Shown here: piece by piece, positions 34,916 through 44,003 of the stretch | Position numbering within the stretch: position 1 is the stretch's first letter | Layout: every line of letters starts with the position of its first letter | Assembly (NCBI RefSeq): GCF_035621475.1 | Contig: NZ_CP141799.1 | Location: forward strand, 3,770,501 to 3,834,500 | Origin: Pseudomonas paeninsulae | Lineage (GTDB): Bacteria; Pseudomonadota; Gammaproteobacteria; Pseudomonadales; Pseudomonadaceae | Direction of reading: 5' to 3' | DNA: 64,000 nucleotides | The notes under the pieces: generated by a model | The model's database searches: none | Told to the model about the DNA's origin: nothing | What the model saw: only the letters and a program-made list of their open reading frames with translations | Program-made: the position numbers and the translations under genes

Positions 34916-34930
34916 ATGACTTTTAATCAT
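34916..34930. promoter_or_regulatory. Shared regulatory motif, copy 3 (Rieske operon)
   Basis: ATGACTTTTAATCAT, preceded by GATTTTTAACAGCTGGATTT, 123 bases upstream of the Rieske ATG. The near-palindrome ATGA-N7-TCAT with T-N11-A-like spacing is compatible with a LysR-type regulator site. Confidence 0.65.
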
Positions 34931-35492
34931 CCGTTCAGCAGTACATGTTCAGCGGCTTGATTGGCCGCTGCCAGCCCAGTAACGGGGACTTGCATATGCG
35001 CAACGATCATCAATCCATGACAATAAATGGCTTGCTCGAGGGGCCGGGGAAACGCAACTGTAGCCACCACCAAACCAGCCACGCGGAATCAACAGGAGGC
35101 CTACATCAGCGGACCGCTGCAGCACCCGACTGCGCGCGACAGACGCCCACACGGGTTTGCCTGCCCTGGCGCAGGTCGATAGATTTGAACGGATTTATCG
35201 GGTGCTATTGGTGATGCCGGCAGGCTGGAAAGCATCCAACAGCCATCGATCAGCGAATTCATCCTGCACCTGAGTTTTGTCACGACGCGTTGCTTGCGTC
35301 AGGCAGCTCCGCTGGCCTTCCCACGCCATCACCGGGATACCAGTCGCTAACGCAGGAACACTCCCAGGACGACCCCGGCATTGCGCCTAGGGTCGTGCTG
35401 GGCGGGGCCACTCCCCTCGCGCTACCCGCGCGAAAGGCCTGCTGAGGAATAGCCGCGCATAGTCCAAAACTAGCGCCGCGACTGCTCCATGC

Positions 35493-35527
35493 AACGCTGC
35501 CGCAGGCCACAAGCCTGCGGCAGCGTT
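35493..35527 (-). terminator. Terminator hairpin after the LysR-type gene
   Basis: AACGCTGCCGCAGGC / GCCTGCGGCAGCGTT: a perfect 15-base stem with a 5-base loop, starting 17 bases after the stop codon. Only a short T-run follows. Confidence 0.75.
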
Positions 35528-35543
35528 CGTTTCGGCCCGCTAG

Positions 35544-36479
35544 TTATGCGCCAGCACCGAGCGTTGCGTCGTCCAGCGCAGGCGGCAACTGCTCAAGTAA
35601 CCAGGCGCGGAAGCACTTAACGCTCTGACGCATCGCACCCCGCCCGAGCGGCTCGAGCAGGCAGAACTGCGCATCCGACTGCAACACGGTATCGATCGGC
35701 CTAACCAGGGCGCCGGTCTGCAGGTGGTTGTCGACCAGGTTCGACCAGGCCAGCGCGATGCCCTGGCCACTGAGCGCCGATTGAATCAGCATCGAGTAAC
35801 TGTTGATATTGATCCGCCGCCTGGGTTCGATGCCTTTAAGACCCAGGCGCTGGAACCACTCGGACCAGCCGATCCAGTCGCGCTGCGGATCTTCCAGCCA
35901 CAGCCAGGTGCAGTCGGCCAGCTGCTGCGGGGTGCTCAGCGTCGGGTTCTTGGCCAGATAGCCCGGGCTGCACACCGGGAACACTTCCTCGGCAAACAGC
36001 GGCGTCACCTGCATGTCCTTCGGCGGGGTGCGGCAGTAGTACAGCGCCAGGTCGCAATCCAGGCGGGAGAAATCCTTGACCTGGTCATAGGCGATGATGC
36101 GCAGGTCGATCTCTTCGTTATCGCGCTGAAACTCCGCCACCTTGGGCAGCAGCCACAACGAGGCCATCGCCGTACTGGTGACCACGGTCACCTGCTGGGC
36201 GCCCTGCCAGTGGCGAATCTCACCGGTGGCATGGGCCAGTTGCATCAACGCGGTTCGCACCGTCTCATAGTACTGGCCACCGGTCGGGCTCAAGTTGATC
36301 GCCCGTGTAGTGCGTTCGAACAGAGTCTTGCCCAGGTAGTCCTCGAGCAGGCGCACCTGGCGGCTGATCGCGCCCTGGGTGACGTTCAGTTCGTGCGCGG
36401 CCAGGGTAAAACTCAGGTGGCGCGCAGCCGCTTCGAAAGCCACCAGGCTGTTGAGTGGAGGCAGGGGATGGATTTTCAT
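35544..36479 (-). CDS. LysR-family regulator (GcvA-like), candidate controller of the betaine island
   Basis: 311 residues from ATG 36479 (the frame extends to 36545 without a better site). N-terminal winged HTH, LPPLNSLVAFEAAARHLSFT ... AAHELNVTQGAISRQVRLLE, the GcvA/AmpR-type start. The effector domain (about 95-300) has VTVVTSTAMASLWLLPKVAEF and DCDLALYYCRTP. It lies next to the Rieske operon on the same strand. Three near-identical motifs upstream of the Rieske operon and both BCCT genes are plausible targets. Effector unknown. A weak version of the motif (TGTTTTAGTTATG) also lies just before its own start. Confidence 0.88.
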   Translation of the reverse strand: MKIHPLPPLNSLVAFEAAARHLSFTLAAHELNVTQGAISRQVRLLEDYLGKTLFERTTRAINLSPTGGQYYETVRTALMQLAHATGEIRHWQGAQQVTVVTSTAMASLWLLPKVAEFQRDNEEIDLRIIAYDQVKDFSRLDCDLALYYCRTPPKDMQVTPLFAEEVFPVCSPGYLAKNPTLSTPQQLADCTWLWLEDPQRDWIGWSEWFQRLGLKGIEPRRRININSYSMLIQSALSGQGIALAWSNLVDNHLQTGALVRPIDTVLQSDAQFCLLEPLGRGAMRQSVKCFRAWLLEQLPPALDDATLGAGA

Positions 36480-36594
36480 GCAGGCAAGATCACGCAGTGT
36501 TTTAGTTATGTCCCCGCAGTTTAGAACCATGCTTGCGCTAAACACAGCGCGCGAAGAAGCAATCGTGCCAGATAGGCGTAATCAGTGCCGCGGA

Positions 36595-37734
36595 CTAACC
36601 GGCCCCGGCCGCCCCGACCTCCTCCTCCGCTGCGGGAGCCGCAGGGTCAGGCCCAACGTCGAGGTACGCCTGGTTTTCCTCGCGAATGCGCCGCGCCTGC
36701 TCGTCGTAGAGAAACGGCAGAAACATGTAACGCTGACCGCGCGTCACAGGCATGGCTTCATGCAGCAACCCGCAGGAGAACACCACCGCGCCGCCTGGCG
36801 GCGCGGTATACAGGCCCGGGCCAAATTCGGGGAAGCGCAGAAAACCACCGTCGTACTCGCCACTGTTGAGGAACAGCGATATCGCAAACCGTCGATGCGC
36901 CGTGCCCTTGGTGGTGTTGTCGCGGTGCGCGCGAAAATGCCCTCCCTCACTGGCGTCGTAGCAGCCGACCAGATAGCGCTCCATGCGCGTGACGCGAAAC
37001 TGGAAGGCCTTGAGGATTTCCGGCACTACCCGTTCATAAATCCGCCGCCGACAGGCCTGGCGCAGAGCCTCGTCCTCAAGCGTGCAGTCGCGCCGACTCT
37101 TGTGGTCCTGACCAAGCACCATCACCGTCTTGCCATTGATGTCCTGCATGAAGCCTGAAGGTTCGCCACCCTGGGTGCGGTAATAGTCCATCAACGCCTG
37201 GCATAAACTCGGCTCGAATACCCGTGGCAGCACCAGCACCGGCGCCTGCGACCTGGCCGGGTACGCCGGGCCGATCGCCGGCAAGCGATCCAGCAGCGCC
37301 AGCACAGCCGTTACGTGCGCCTGCGCGGTAGCTGCGAACGGCAGCACGGCCATCACCCGCAACATCGGATCGAGCAGGTAGGTCACCTTGCGGTAACTAC
37401 CATCCTCCTGCAGTGCGCCGTATAGCCCACTGATCTGGCGATCGAAATCCCAGAAGTAACGTATCCCCGGCAACTCGGTGACAACCCGCCGCTGCCGCTC
37501 GTCCTCGGGATCAACCGTGACGCCAAACAACGACAGGTTGTAATCATCGAAACGCGCTCGATTGACGGCCAGCAGCGCCAACACCTGGGCACTGATGGGG
37601 TCGGCGGCGGAATCGAGGAAACTCAGCAGCAGATAGCGACCGGCGACCGTGTCGAAGACGAAGCGTTCGCGGGTTTCGGTTCGGCAGGTGAACCAGGGGG
37701 CAGGCTCGCCTAAGCCCAGCAGTGCAGTGCGCAT
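36595..37734 (-). CDS. Peroxiredoxin-fold domain fused to 2OG-Fe(II) prolyl-4-hydroxylase-like domain
   Basis: 379 residues from ATG 37734 (GGAGG nine bases upstream; the in-frame TTG at 37743 abuts the GGAGG and is unlikely). Residues about 5-150 look like an AhpC/TSA thioredoxin fold (GEPAPWFTCRT, RYLLLSFLDSAADPIS, LSLFGVTVDPEDERQR), but the peroxidatic Cys position is not Cys. Residues about 165-350 are a P4H-type dioxygenase with the Fe triad His/Asp in GGHFRAHRDNTT and His in CGLLHEAMPV, and the 2OG Arg in RGQRYMFLPF. It probably hydroxylates a protein or small molecule. The redox-dead N-domain may bind partners. Single gene. Confidence 0.85.
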   Translation of the reverse strand: MRTALLGLGEPAPWFTCRTETRERFVFDTVAGRYLLLSFLDSAADPISAQVLALLAVNRARFDDYNLSLFGVTVDPEDERQRRVVTELPGIRYFWDFDRQISGLYGALQEDGSYRKVTYLLDPMLRVMAVLPFAATAQAHVTAVLALLDRLPAIGPAYPARSQAPVLVLPRVFEPSLCQALMDYYRTQGGEPSGFMQDINGKTVMVLGQDHKSRRDCTLEDEALRQACRRRIYERVVPEILKAFQFRVTRMERYLVGCYDASEGGHFRAHRDNTTKGTAHRRFAISLFLNSGEYDGGFLRFPEFGPGLYTAPPGGAVVFSCGLLHEAMPVTRGQRYMFLPFLYDEQARRIREENQAYLDVGPDPAAPAAEEEVGAAGAG

Positions 37735-37896
37735 TATGTACAACCTCCATGAAGGCGTAACCGCCTACCGATTTAGCCACGGATCGTTAACAAGAATAGC
37801 TGGCCTGACGCATTCAACCCCCGCCATAGCGCCGCTATGTGTGGGCGAACTGCAGCCATGCGGCGCGAAGCTCTGCGGCCAACAGATCCGCTATAG

Positions 37897-37926
37897 AAAA
37901 CGGCCCATCACCAAGGCAATGGGCCG
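37897..37926 (-). terminator. Terminator after the GYD-domain gene
   Basis: Perfect 8-base stem CGGCCCAT / ATGGGCCG with a 10-base loop; on the minus strand it is followed by TTTTCTATAG. It lies 57 bases after the GYD stop codon. Confidence 0.75.
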
Positions 37927-37982
37927 CTAAACACGAGCGTTGCGCCTGCGGCTAGGACAAACCACGCAGGCAAGGCCAGGCT

Positions 37983-38273
37983 CTAAGGCATGTTGCCGAT
38001 GATCTTGCGTATCTCTTGCTCCGAGAAGCCGCGCAGTGTCTGCGTACGCGTATTGCCGAGCGAGCCGACTTTCAACAGCAGGGAGGTGGCGGCCTCCTCG
38101 TCCCCCTCGACGATCAGCACCAGGTCGTAACTGCCGACGGTCCAGTAGACCGCCTTGACCGCTACGCCCGCCTTTTCACCCAGCGCCTTGAATGCCTGAA
38201 AACGATCCGGTGAGTCTTTGACCGATCGAATGCCCTGATCGGTGAAGTTAACCAGCGAAATGAAGGTTGCCAT
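37983..38273 (-). CDS. GYD-domain protein
   Basis: 96 residues from ATG 38273 (AAGGGG upstream). ATFISLVNFTDQGIRSVKDSP ... VKAVYWTVGSYDLVLIVEGDEE matches the GYD family, named after a Gly-Tyr-Asp motif (here GSYD). These are small ferredoxin-like-fold proteins of unknown biochemical role. It is monocistronic with its own terminator. Confidence 0.85.
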   Translation of the reverse strand: MATFISLVNFTDQGIRSVKDSPDRFQAFKALGEKAGVAVKAVYWTVGSYDLVLIVEGDEEAATSLLLKVGSLGNTRTQTLRGFSEQEIRKIIGNMP

Positions 38274-38647
38274 GATTACACCCCTTGTAGGGTTGCCCAA
38301 TGGCGGTCACAGAGCCGGCAGCGATTACCTGGAAGAGGGCCGCCATTCTTCCAAACCCGCGAGTCCGACCATCGATTACTTGCGCCTGTTGCTGGCGCAG
38401 CACTGGACGGGCTGAGGTCACTGCCCCACTCCACCGGTGCGTCTTGTCAGGCATAGCAGGCTACTGCAGCACACGCATGACCACTGATCCGCACAGGCAA
38501 AAAAAACCGGCCCAACACAACGAGGTGTGGGCCGGTAAAGCACTATCGGGTCGTCGTGGAGCCCGAGCCGGGCATCAGCATTGAAATCCTGACTCGGGCG
38601 CCCCGCCTGCAGACGACCGGCTGCGGGCGGGGATGAAACTCGTTTCC
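38274..38647. other. Gap between GYD gene and putP
   Basis: 374 bases. It contains the promoter side of the GYD gene and the putP terminator (38498-38536). Short open frames on both strands have no recognisable product. Confidence 0.7.
38498..38536 (-). terminator. Intrinsic terminator of putP
   Basis: On the minus strand ACCGGCCC plus ACAC pairs with GTGT plus GGGCCGGT (one bulge), followed by seven or eight T residues. Clear rho-independent terminator about 110 bases after the putP stop. Confidence 0.9.
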
Positions 38648-40132
38648 TCAGGCCAGCTTGCGCTCGACATCGTCGAACTGGGCTTGCACTGCGGCTTCCG
38701 GCTCTTCGGTCAGCAGGCTGACTACGATGATGGCAACGGTCGCCAGGATGAAGCCGGGAATGATCTCGTACAGATCGAAGATCCCGCCGGACAGTTGCTT
38801 CCAGATCACCACGGTCAGACCACCGAGGATGATGCCAGACAGGGCGCCATTGCGGTTCATGCGCTTCCAGTACAGCGACAGCAGGATGGCCGGGCCGAAG
38901 GCGGCGCCGAAGCCAGCCCAGGCGTAGGACACCAGGCCCAGCACGGTATTGTCCGGGTTCAATGCCAGCACCAGGGCGATGATCGCAATCAGGACCACGG
39001 CGCCACGGCCGATCCATACCAACTCGGTATCGCCGGCATCTTTCTTCAGGATGGCCTTGTAGAAGTCTTCGGCCAGGGCCGAGGAGCTAACCAGCAGTTG
39101 CGAGTCGGCGGTGGACATGATCGCTGCCAGCACGGCGGCCATCAGGATGCCGGCCACTACCGGGTGGAACAGGCTGTTGACCAGCACCATGAAGACGGTT
39201 TCGGCGTCGGCCAGATCGGTGTCCAGATAACCCAAGGCTACCCAGCCGATGGACAGGGCAGCAACCAGGGTCAGGGCCGTCCAGCTCACCGCAATGCGAC
39301 GGGCAGTCGGAATGTCTTTGTCATCGGAAATCGCCTTGAAACGCGCGAGGATGTGCGGCTGGCCAAAGTAGCCCAGGCCCCAACCGACCAGCGAGAGAAT
39401 CGCGATAATGCCCAGCGGTTGGCCTTTGGCATCGTTGAAAAAGGTCAGCAACTCGGGGTTCTTCGCGGCAATTGCCAGGTGTGCGGCGTCGACACCGCCT
39501 ACTGCGTTAAGGGCGAATACCGGCACCAATACCAGTGCGGCCGCCATCAGCAGGCCTTGCACCACGTCGGTCCAGGCCACGGCGAGGAAGCCGCCGAACA
39601 GGGTGTAGGAAACCACCGCCAGGGTGCCGACGATCACGGCTATCTGGTAGTCGAAACCGAACACGGTCTCGAACAGCTTGCCGGATGCCACCAGGCCAGA
39701 GCTGGTGTAGAACAGGAAGAAGGTCAGGATGATCAGCGCCGACACCACACGCAGGGCGCGGGATTTGTCGTTGAAGCGATTCTCGAAGTAGGACGGCATG
39801 GTCACCGAGTCATTAGCCGTGTGCGAGTACACGCGCAGACGCTGGGCTACGAACAGCCAGTTCAGCCAGGTACCCGCCAGCAGGCCACCCGCGATCCAGG
39901 TGGCTTCGAAACCGGCCACCAGGGCATAACCCGGCAGACCGAGCAGCAGCCAGCCACTCATATCGGAAGCACCAGCCGACAGCGCCGCCGTGGTCGGACC
40001 GATGGAGCGGCCGCCGAGGATGTAATCGGACAGATTGCTGGTACGTTTGTAGGCCACCAGGCCCAACCACAACATCAGCGCCAGGTAGACCACGAAGGTC
40101 ACCCCTACAACAAAAACGTTCTGCTCGTTCAT
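38648..40132 (-). CDS. putP: Na+/proline symporter PutP
   Basis: 494 residues, SSS family with 13 predicted helices. Characteristic N-terminal half: LSDYILGGRSIGPTTAALSAGASDMSGWLLLGLPG contains the Na+ and proline site residues (Asp/Ser-rich helices 2), and GWGLGYFGQPHILARFKAI is the conserved loop 6. It imports proline for use by PutA, whose gene is 154 bases upstream on the same strand. It has its own terminator. A strong match to the family in length and order of motifs. Confidence 0.95.
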   Translation of the reverse strand: MNEQNVFVVGVTFVVYLALMLWLGLVAYKRTSNLSDYILGGRSIGPTTAALSAGASDMSGWLLLGLPGYALVAGFEATWIAGGLLAGTWLNWLFVAQRLRVYSHTANDSVTMPSYFENRFNDKSRALRVVSALIILTFFLFYTSSGLVASGKLFETVFGFDYQIAVIVGTLAVVSYTLFGGFLAVAWTDVVQGLLMAAALVLVPVFALNAVGGVDAAHLAIAAKNPELLTFFNDAKGQPLGIIAILSLVGWGLGYFGQPHILARFKAISDDKDIPTARRIAVSWTALTLVAALSIGWVALGYLDTDLADAETVFMVLVNSLFHPVVAGILMAAVLAAIMSTADSQLLVSSSALAEDFYKAILKKDAGDTELVWIGRGAVVLIAIIALVLALNPDNTVLGLVSYAWAGFGAAFGPAILLSLYWKRMNRNGALSGIILGGLTVVIWKQLSGGIFDLYEIIPGFILATVAIIVVSLLTEEPEAAVQAQFDDVERKLA

Positions 40133-40253
40133 CTTGTTGTTCTCTTATTTGGCACGGCTCAAGCCGTGGTTCTAGTTTTTAAGCGACTGCTATAGGCGGT
40201 CACTGCGTTGAAACCACCGACCCGGCGCACGCCTGAACATCCGGTCGGAGGCG

Positions 40254-40277
40254 GGGCAGGCCTTGTGGGCCTGTCCC
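40254..40277 (-). terminator. Hairpin between putA and putP
   Basis: GGGCAGGCC-type arms pair around a short loop just after the putA stop codon. No T-run, so it may reduce rather than stop transcription into putP. Confidence 0.45.
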
Positions 40278-40286
40278 TGGATAAAC

Positions 40287-43200
40287 TCAGTCCTCGTCGC
40301 CCAGCGACAGCAGGGAGGCGTTGCCGCCCACCGCGGTGGTGTTGACCGACGTGGTGCGTTCGTTGACGAAGCGCAACAGGTAGCTCGGACCGCCGGCTTT
40401 TGGCCCGGTACCCGACAGACCGCAACCACCGAACGGCTGCACCCCGACCACGGCACCAATCTGGTTGCGGTTGACGTAGAGGTTGCCGACGCGCGCCAGC
40501 GCCTCGATGCGATCTGCGGTTTCCTCGTTGCGGGTATGCACGCCGAGGGTCAGGCCATAACCCGTGCCATTGATCGCCGCGACCACGTTCTCAAGATCGG
40601 CCGCCTGGAAACGCACGATGTGCAGGATAGGGCCGAAGTTCTCTTTCTTCAGTTCGGCGATGCCGCCGATTTCGAACGCCACCGGGGCGACGAAATGACC
40701 GTGCAGACCAGCCGGCAGCGGGGTTTCGGCAATCAGCTTGCCCTCGCCCTTGAGCTGGGCAATATGCGCATCCAGGCCGGCCTTGGCTTCGGCGTCGATC
40801 ACCGGACCCACATCGCTTTCGCGCAGGTGCGTCGGGCCGACTTTCAGTTCGGCCATCGCGCCCTTGAGCAGATCCAGCACGCGCTCGGCGATATCGGCCT
40901 GCACATAGAGCACACGCAAGGCCGAGCAACGCTGGCCGGCGCTGGTGAAGGCCGACTGCACGGCATCCTTGACCACTTGTTCCGGTAGCGCGGTGGAGTC
41001 GACGATCATCGCGTTCTGTCCGCCGGTTTCGGCGATCAGTGCGGCGATCGGGCCGGCTTTCTCGGCCAGCTGACGGTTGATGATCCGCGCGGTGTCGGTG
41101 GAGCCGGTGAAGCACACGCCAGCGACGCGGGCATCGCGGCAGAACACGCCACCCAGGGTGGCGCCATCGCCCGGCAGGAAGGCGATCACATCCATCGGCA
41201 GGCCGGCTTCGAACATCAGTTCCAGGGCACGCGCGGCGATCAGGCTGGTCTGCTCGGCCGGTTTGGCCAGCACACAGTTACCCGCGACCAGGGCGGCGGC
41301 GATCTGGCCGAGGTAGATGGCCAGCGGGAAGTTCCACGGGCTGACGCAGACGAAGATGCCGCGACCCTCGTGGAACAGCTCGTTGCGCTCGCCGGTCGGG
41401 CCTTTCAGCTCTTCGCGACCCAGACGCAGACGCGCCTGCTGGGCGTAGTAACGGCAGAAATCCACCGCCTCGCGCACTTCGTCGATGCCGTCCTGCATGG
41501 ACTTGCCGGCTTCCACGGTGCACAGCGCCATCAACTCGGCACGGTTGCTCTCGAGCAGATCGGCCAGACGCTCGAAGATACTCGCGCGGCTGTCGATGGC
41601 GGTGGCATTCCAGCGCGGCCAGGCAGCGCTCAACCCGTCCAGCGCCTGAGCCGCCTGGGCAGCGCTGGCGAACTGGGCGGTGCCGACGACCTTGCTCAAC
41701 TCATAGGGGCAATACACATCCTGCGCGGCGCCAGGCAGCGACTGCCCGTTGATCACCGGCGTAGCGTGCCATTGACGGCTGAGGTGCGGCTGGTAGGCGA
41801 GTTCAAGCTCAGCCAAAGAGTGCTGGATGTTCATATTGATGCCTTGGGAATTTTTCCGCGCGGCACCGAACTGAGCAGGCGGAAGGGGAATTTTGTCATT
41901 ACCGAGCGTTTTGAACTTGCGCAGTTGCGTCACCGGATGATCAAGAAGTGACTCAATCGGTGTGCTCGGGTCAACCAGCTGGTGGACGAACGAGGAATTC
42001 GCGCCGTTTTCCAGCAAGCGGCGGACCAGGTACGGCAGCAGATCCTTGTGTGCACCGACCGGCGCATAGATGCGCACGGTCTTGCCATGCTTTTCCAACA
42101 CGGTGTCGTACAGCGCATCGCCCATGCCATGCAGGCGCTGGAACTCGAACTCGCGAGGCTGCTGGTACTCGGCGGCCATCGACAAGATGCAGCTGACGGT
42201 ATGCGCGTTATGGCTGGCGAACTGTGGGTAGATCACATCACGGGTGAACTCCGACAGCAGGAAGCGCGCACAGGCCAGGTAGGACGTATCGGTGCCTTCC
42301 TTGCGGGTGAACACCGGGTAGCCGTCCAGGCCCTGGACCTGACACTGCTTGATCTCGGTGTCCCAGTAGGCGCCCTTGACCAGACGCAACGGCATCTTGG
42401 CACCGAGCTCCTTGCCCAACAGGGCCAGCCACACCAGCACCGGCAGGCAGCGCTTGGAGTAGGCCTGGACCACCAGGCCGAACTCGCCCCAGCCTTTGAG
42501 GCCCGGGTCGCGCATCAGCTTTTCATACAGTTCCAGCGACAACTCCAGGCGGTCGGCTTCCTCGGCATCCACCGAGATGCCAACGCCCAGCTTGCGTGCA
42601 CGCACGGCCAGTTCCAGCACATTGGCGAACAGCTCGGTGAGCACGCGCTCGCGCTGGGCCACTTCGTAACGTGGATGCAGGGCGGACAACTTGATCGAAA
42701 TCGACGGCTTCGGCCCCTTGCCCACCTGCGCCTCGGCACCGACGGTGTCGATGGCCTTGCGGTAGTCGGCCATGTACTTCTCGGCGTCGTCGGCAGTCAA
42801 TGCCGCCTCGCCGAGCATGTCGAAGGAGTAGCTGTAGCCTTTTTCGCGCTCGGGACGACCGTTCTTCAGCGCTTCGGCGATGTTGCGACCAAGCACGAAC
42901 TGCTTGCCCATCATCTTCATCGCCTGGTTCATCGCCGCACGAATGACCGGCTCGCCGGAGCGCTTGACCAGACGCCCGATCACGTTCTTCGGCCGGCCAT
43001 CGGCGGCGGACGGATCAACCACCTTACCGGTCATGACCAGACCCCAGGCGGCGAAGTTGACCAGTACATTGTCGCTCTTGCCGAGGTGGCGTTCCCACTC
43101 GGCGGCGCTCAGCTTGTCGCGGATCAGCGCATCGGCGGTGGCAGCGTCAGGGACGCGCAGCAGAGCCTCGGCCAGGCACATGAGCATCAGCCCTTCCTGG

Positions 43201-43466
43201 GTATCGAGGCTGTACTGACGAAGCAGTGCGTCGAGGGTATCGACGGCATTGTCCCGGCCACGTACATCATGAATCAGGGTACGGGCACCGTGGCTGATAG
43301 CCTCGATGCCATTATCACCGGGGTCGGCGAGCTGCAGGAGCTCAGTGAGATAGGCTGCCTCGTCAACGCTGTAGTTGGCGCTGATGACAGGGAAAAAATC
43401 GGCGGCCTTGGCGGCCGAGATCCGGTTAAGGAACTCGTCCTGCAAGACGTGACTGGCTTTAAACAT
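40287..43466 (-). CDS. putA: Bifunctional proline dehydrogenase / glutamate semialdehyde dehydrogenase PutA
   Basis: 1059 residues. I chose ATG 43466 (MFKASHVLQ, AGAGG nine bases upstream) over ATG 43475, which abuts the Shine-Dalgarno. N-terminal arm, then a FAD proline dehydrogenase barrel (about 180-480: SIKLSALHPRYE, RLVKGAYWDTEIK, FASHNAHTV) and a P5C dehydrogenase (about 560-1040) with Asn in VSPWNFPLA, Glu in IAETGGQNA and Cys in SAGQRCSAL. It oxidises proline to glutamate. There is no N-terminal ribbon-helix-helix DNA-binding domain, so this PutA cannot repress its own operon and another regulator must exist, not seen here. Confidence 0.96.
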   Translation of the reverse strand: MFKASHVLQDEFLNRISAAKAADFFPVISANYSVDEAAYLTELLQLADPGDNGIEAISHGARTLIHDVRGRDNAVDTLDALLRQYSLDTQEGLMLMCLAEALLRVPDAATADALIRDKLSAAEWERHLGKSDNVLVNFAAWGLVMTGKVVDPSAADGRPKNVIGRLVKRSGEPVIRAAMNQAMKMMGKQFVLGRNIAEALKNGRPEREKGYSYSFDMLGEAALTADDAEKYMADYRKAIDTVGAEAQVGKGPKPSISIKLSALHPRYEVAQRERVLTELFANVLELAVRARKLGVGISVDAEEADRLELSLELYEKLMRDPGLKGWGEFGLVVQAYSKRCLPVLVWLALLGKELGAKMPLRLVKGAYWDTEIKQCQVQGLDGYPVFTRKEGTDTSYLACARFLLSEFTRDVIYPQFASHNAHTVSCILSMAAEYQQPREFEFQRLHGMGDALYDTVLEKHGKTVRIYAPVGAHKDLLPYLVRRLLENGANSSFVHQLVDPSTPIESLLDHPVTQLRKFKTLGNDKIPLPPAQFGAARKNSQGINMNIQHSLAELELAYQPHLSRQWHATPVINGQSLPGAAQDVYCPYELSKVVGTAQFASAAQAAQALDGLSAAWPRWNATAIDSRASIFERLADLLESNRAELMALCTVEAGKSMQDGIDEVREAVDFCRYYAQQARLRLGREELKGPTGERNELFHEGRGIFVCVSPWNFPLAIYLGQIAAALVAGNCVLAKPAEQTSLIAARALELMFEAGLPMDVIAFLPGDGATLGGVFCRDARVAGVCFTGSTDTARIINRQLAEKAGPIAALIAETGGQNAMIVDSTALPEQVVKDAVQSAFTSAGQRCSALRVLYVQADIAERVLDLLKGAMAELKVGPTHLRESDVGPVIDAEAKAGLDAHIAQLKGEGKLIAETPLPAGLHGHFVAPVAFEIGGIAELKKENFGPILHIVRFQAADLENVVAAINGTGYGLTLGVHTRNEETADRIEALARVGNLYVNRNQIGAVVGVQPFGGCGLSGTGPKAGGPSYLLRFVNERTTSVNTTAVGGNASLLSLGDED

Positions 43467-43622
43467 CACGCCCATCCTCTTATGGAGACTGTTGTTGTAG
43501 GACCTACTGCTAATGGGTTTAGCTCAGATGCACTGGTCTGACCATTGCGACCTGCCAAACACACACGGCAAAGAGTGGATGATGGAATTTAGTTGCATCG
43601 TCATGACAGCTTCTTGCAGAAA

Positions 43623-43653
43623 GCTCTGGAGTTTTTGCGAAAAACTCCAGAGC
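43623..43653 (-). terminator. Perfect hairpin between DUF2905 gene and putA
   Basis: GCTCTGGAGTTTTT / AAAAACTCCAGAGC: 14 perfect base pairs around a 3-base loop, with A5/T5 inside the stem and TTTCTG after it on the minus strand. It probably ends the HicA-like/DUF2905 transcript and insulates the putA promoter. Confidence 0.75.
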
Positions 43654-43738
43654 CTGGAACTAATGGCGAACGGGCGTTCGAGTTTCAGCCTATTTGAGCA
43701 GACGCATACCGCACGGCTTTACCGCTGGAACAGGCCCG

Positions 43739-43942
43739 CTAGCGCCTGAGCAGGTTGATCAGCAGGGTCAAACCGATGCTGACCAGCAACATCGACCTCA
43801 GCGCAATGAATAACTTGCCGGGCGATTCGATACGGGTATCGCCCGGCAAGCGGCCAAACCAGTGCGGCAGCCAGGGCGCGAAGTGCAGTACGGCGCCGAG
43901 CAGCAACAGCGCCGCACCAATCATCATCAACCAACGCGCCAT
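43739..43942 (-). CDS. DUF2905 membrane protein
   Basis: 67 residues from ATG 43942; the longer frame to 44023 adds a low-complexity Arg/Cys/Gln leader and overlaps the upstream gene. Two membrane helices flank the family motif GRLPGDTRIESPGKLF. Function unknown in all bacteria that carry it. It is 61 bases downstream of the HicA-like gene on the same strand. Confidence 0.85.
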   Translation of the reverse strand: MARWLMMIGAALLLLGAVLHFAPWLPHWFGRLPGDTRIESPGKLFIALRSMLLVSIGLTLLINLLRR

Positions 43943-44003
43943 GCTTGCTTCCCACCGCCACCGCTGCAATCTGCAGCCTGCCGCCTGCCGCCTGCCGCCA
44001 CAC

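Larger units (their letters stand above)
34794..35543. other. Intergenic region between LysR-type gene and Rieske operon
   Basis: 750 bases. It contains the shared motif copy 3 (34916-34930), probably the Rieske operon promoter, and the terminator hairpin of the LysR gene (35493-35527). The rest (about 34990-35490) has short open frames on both strands but nothing recognisable. Confidence 0.7.
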
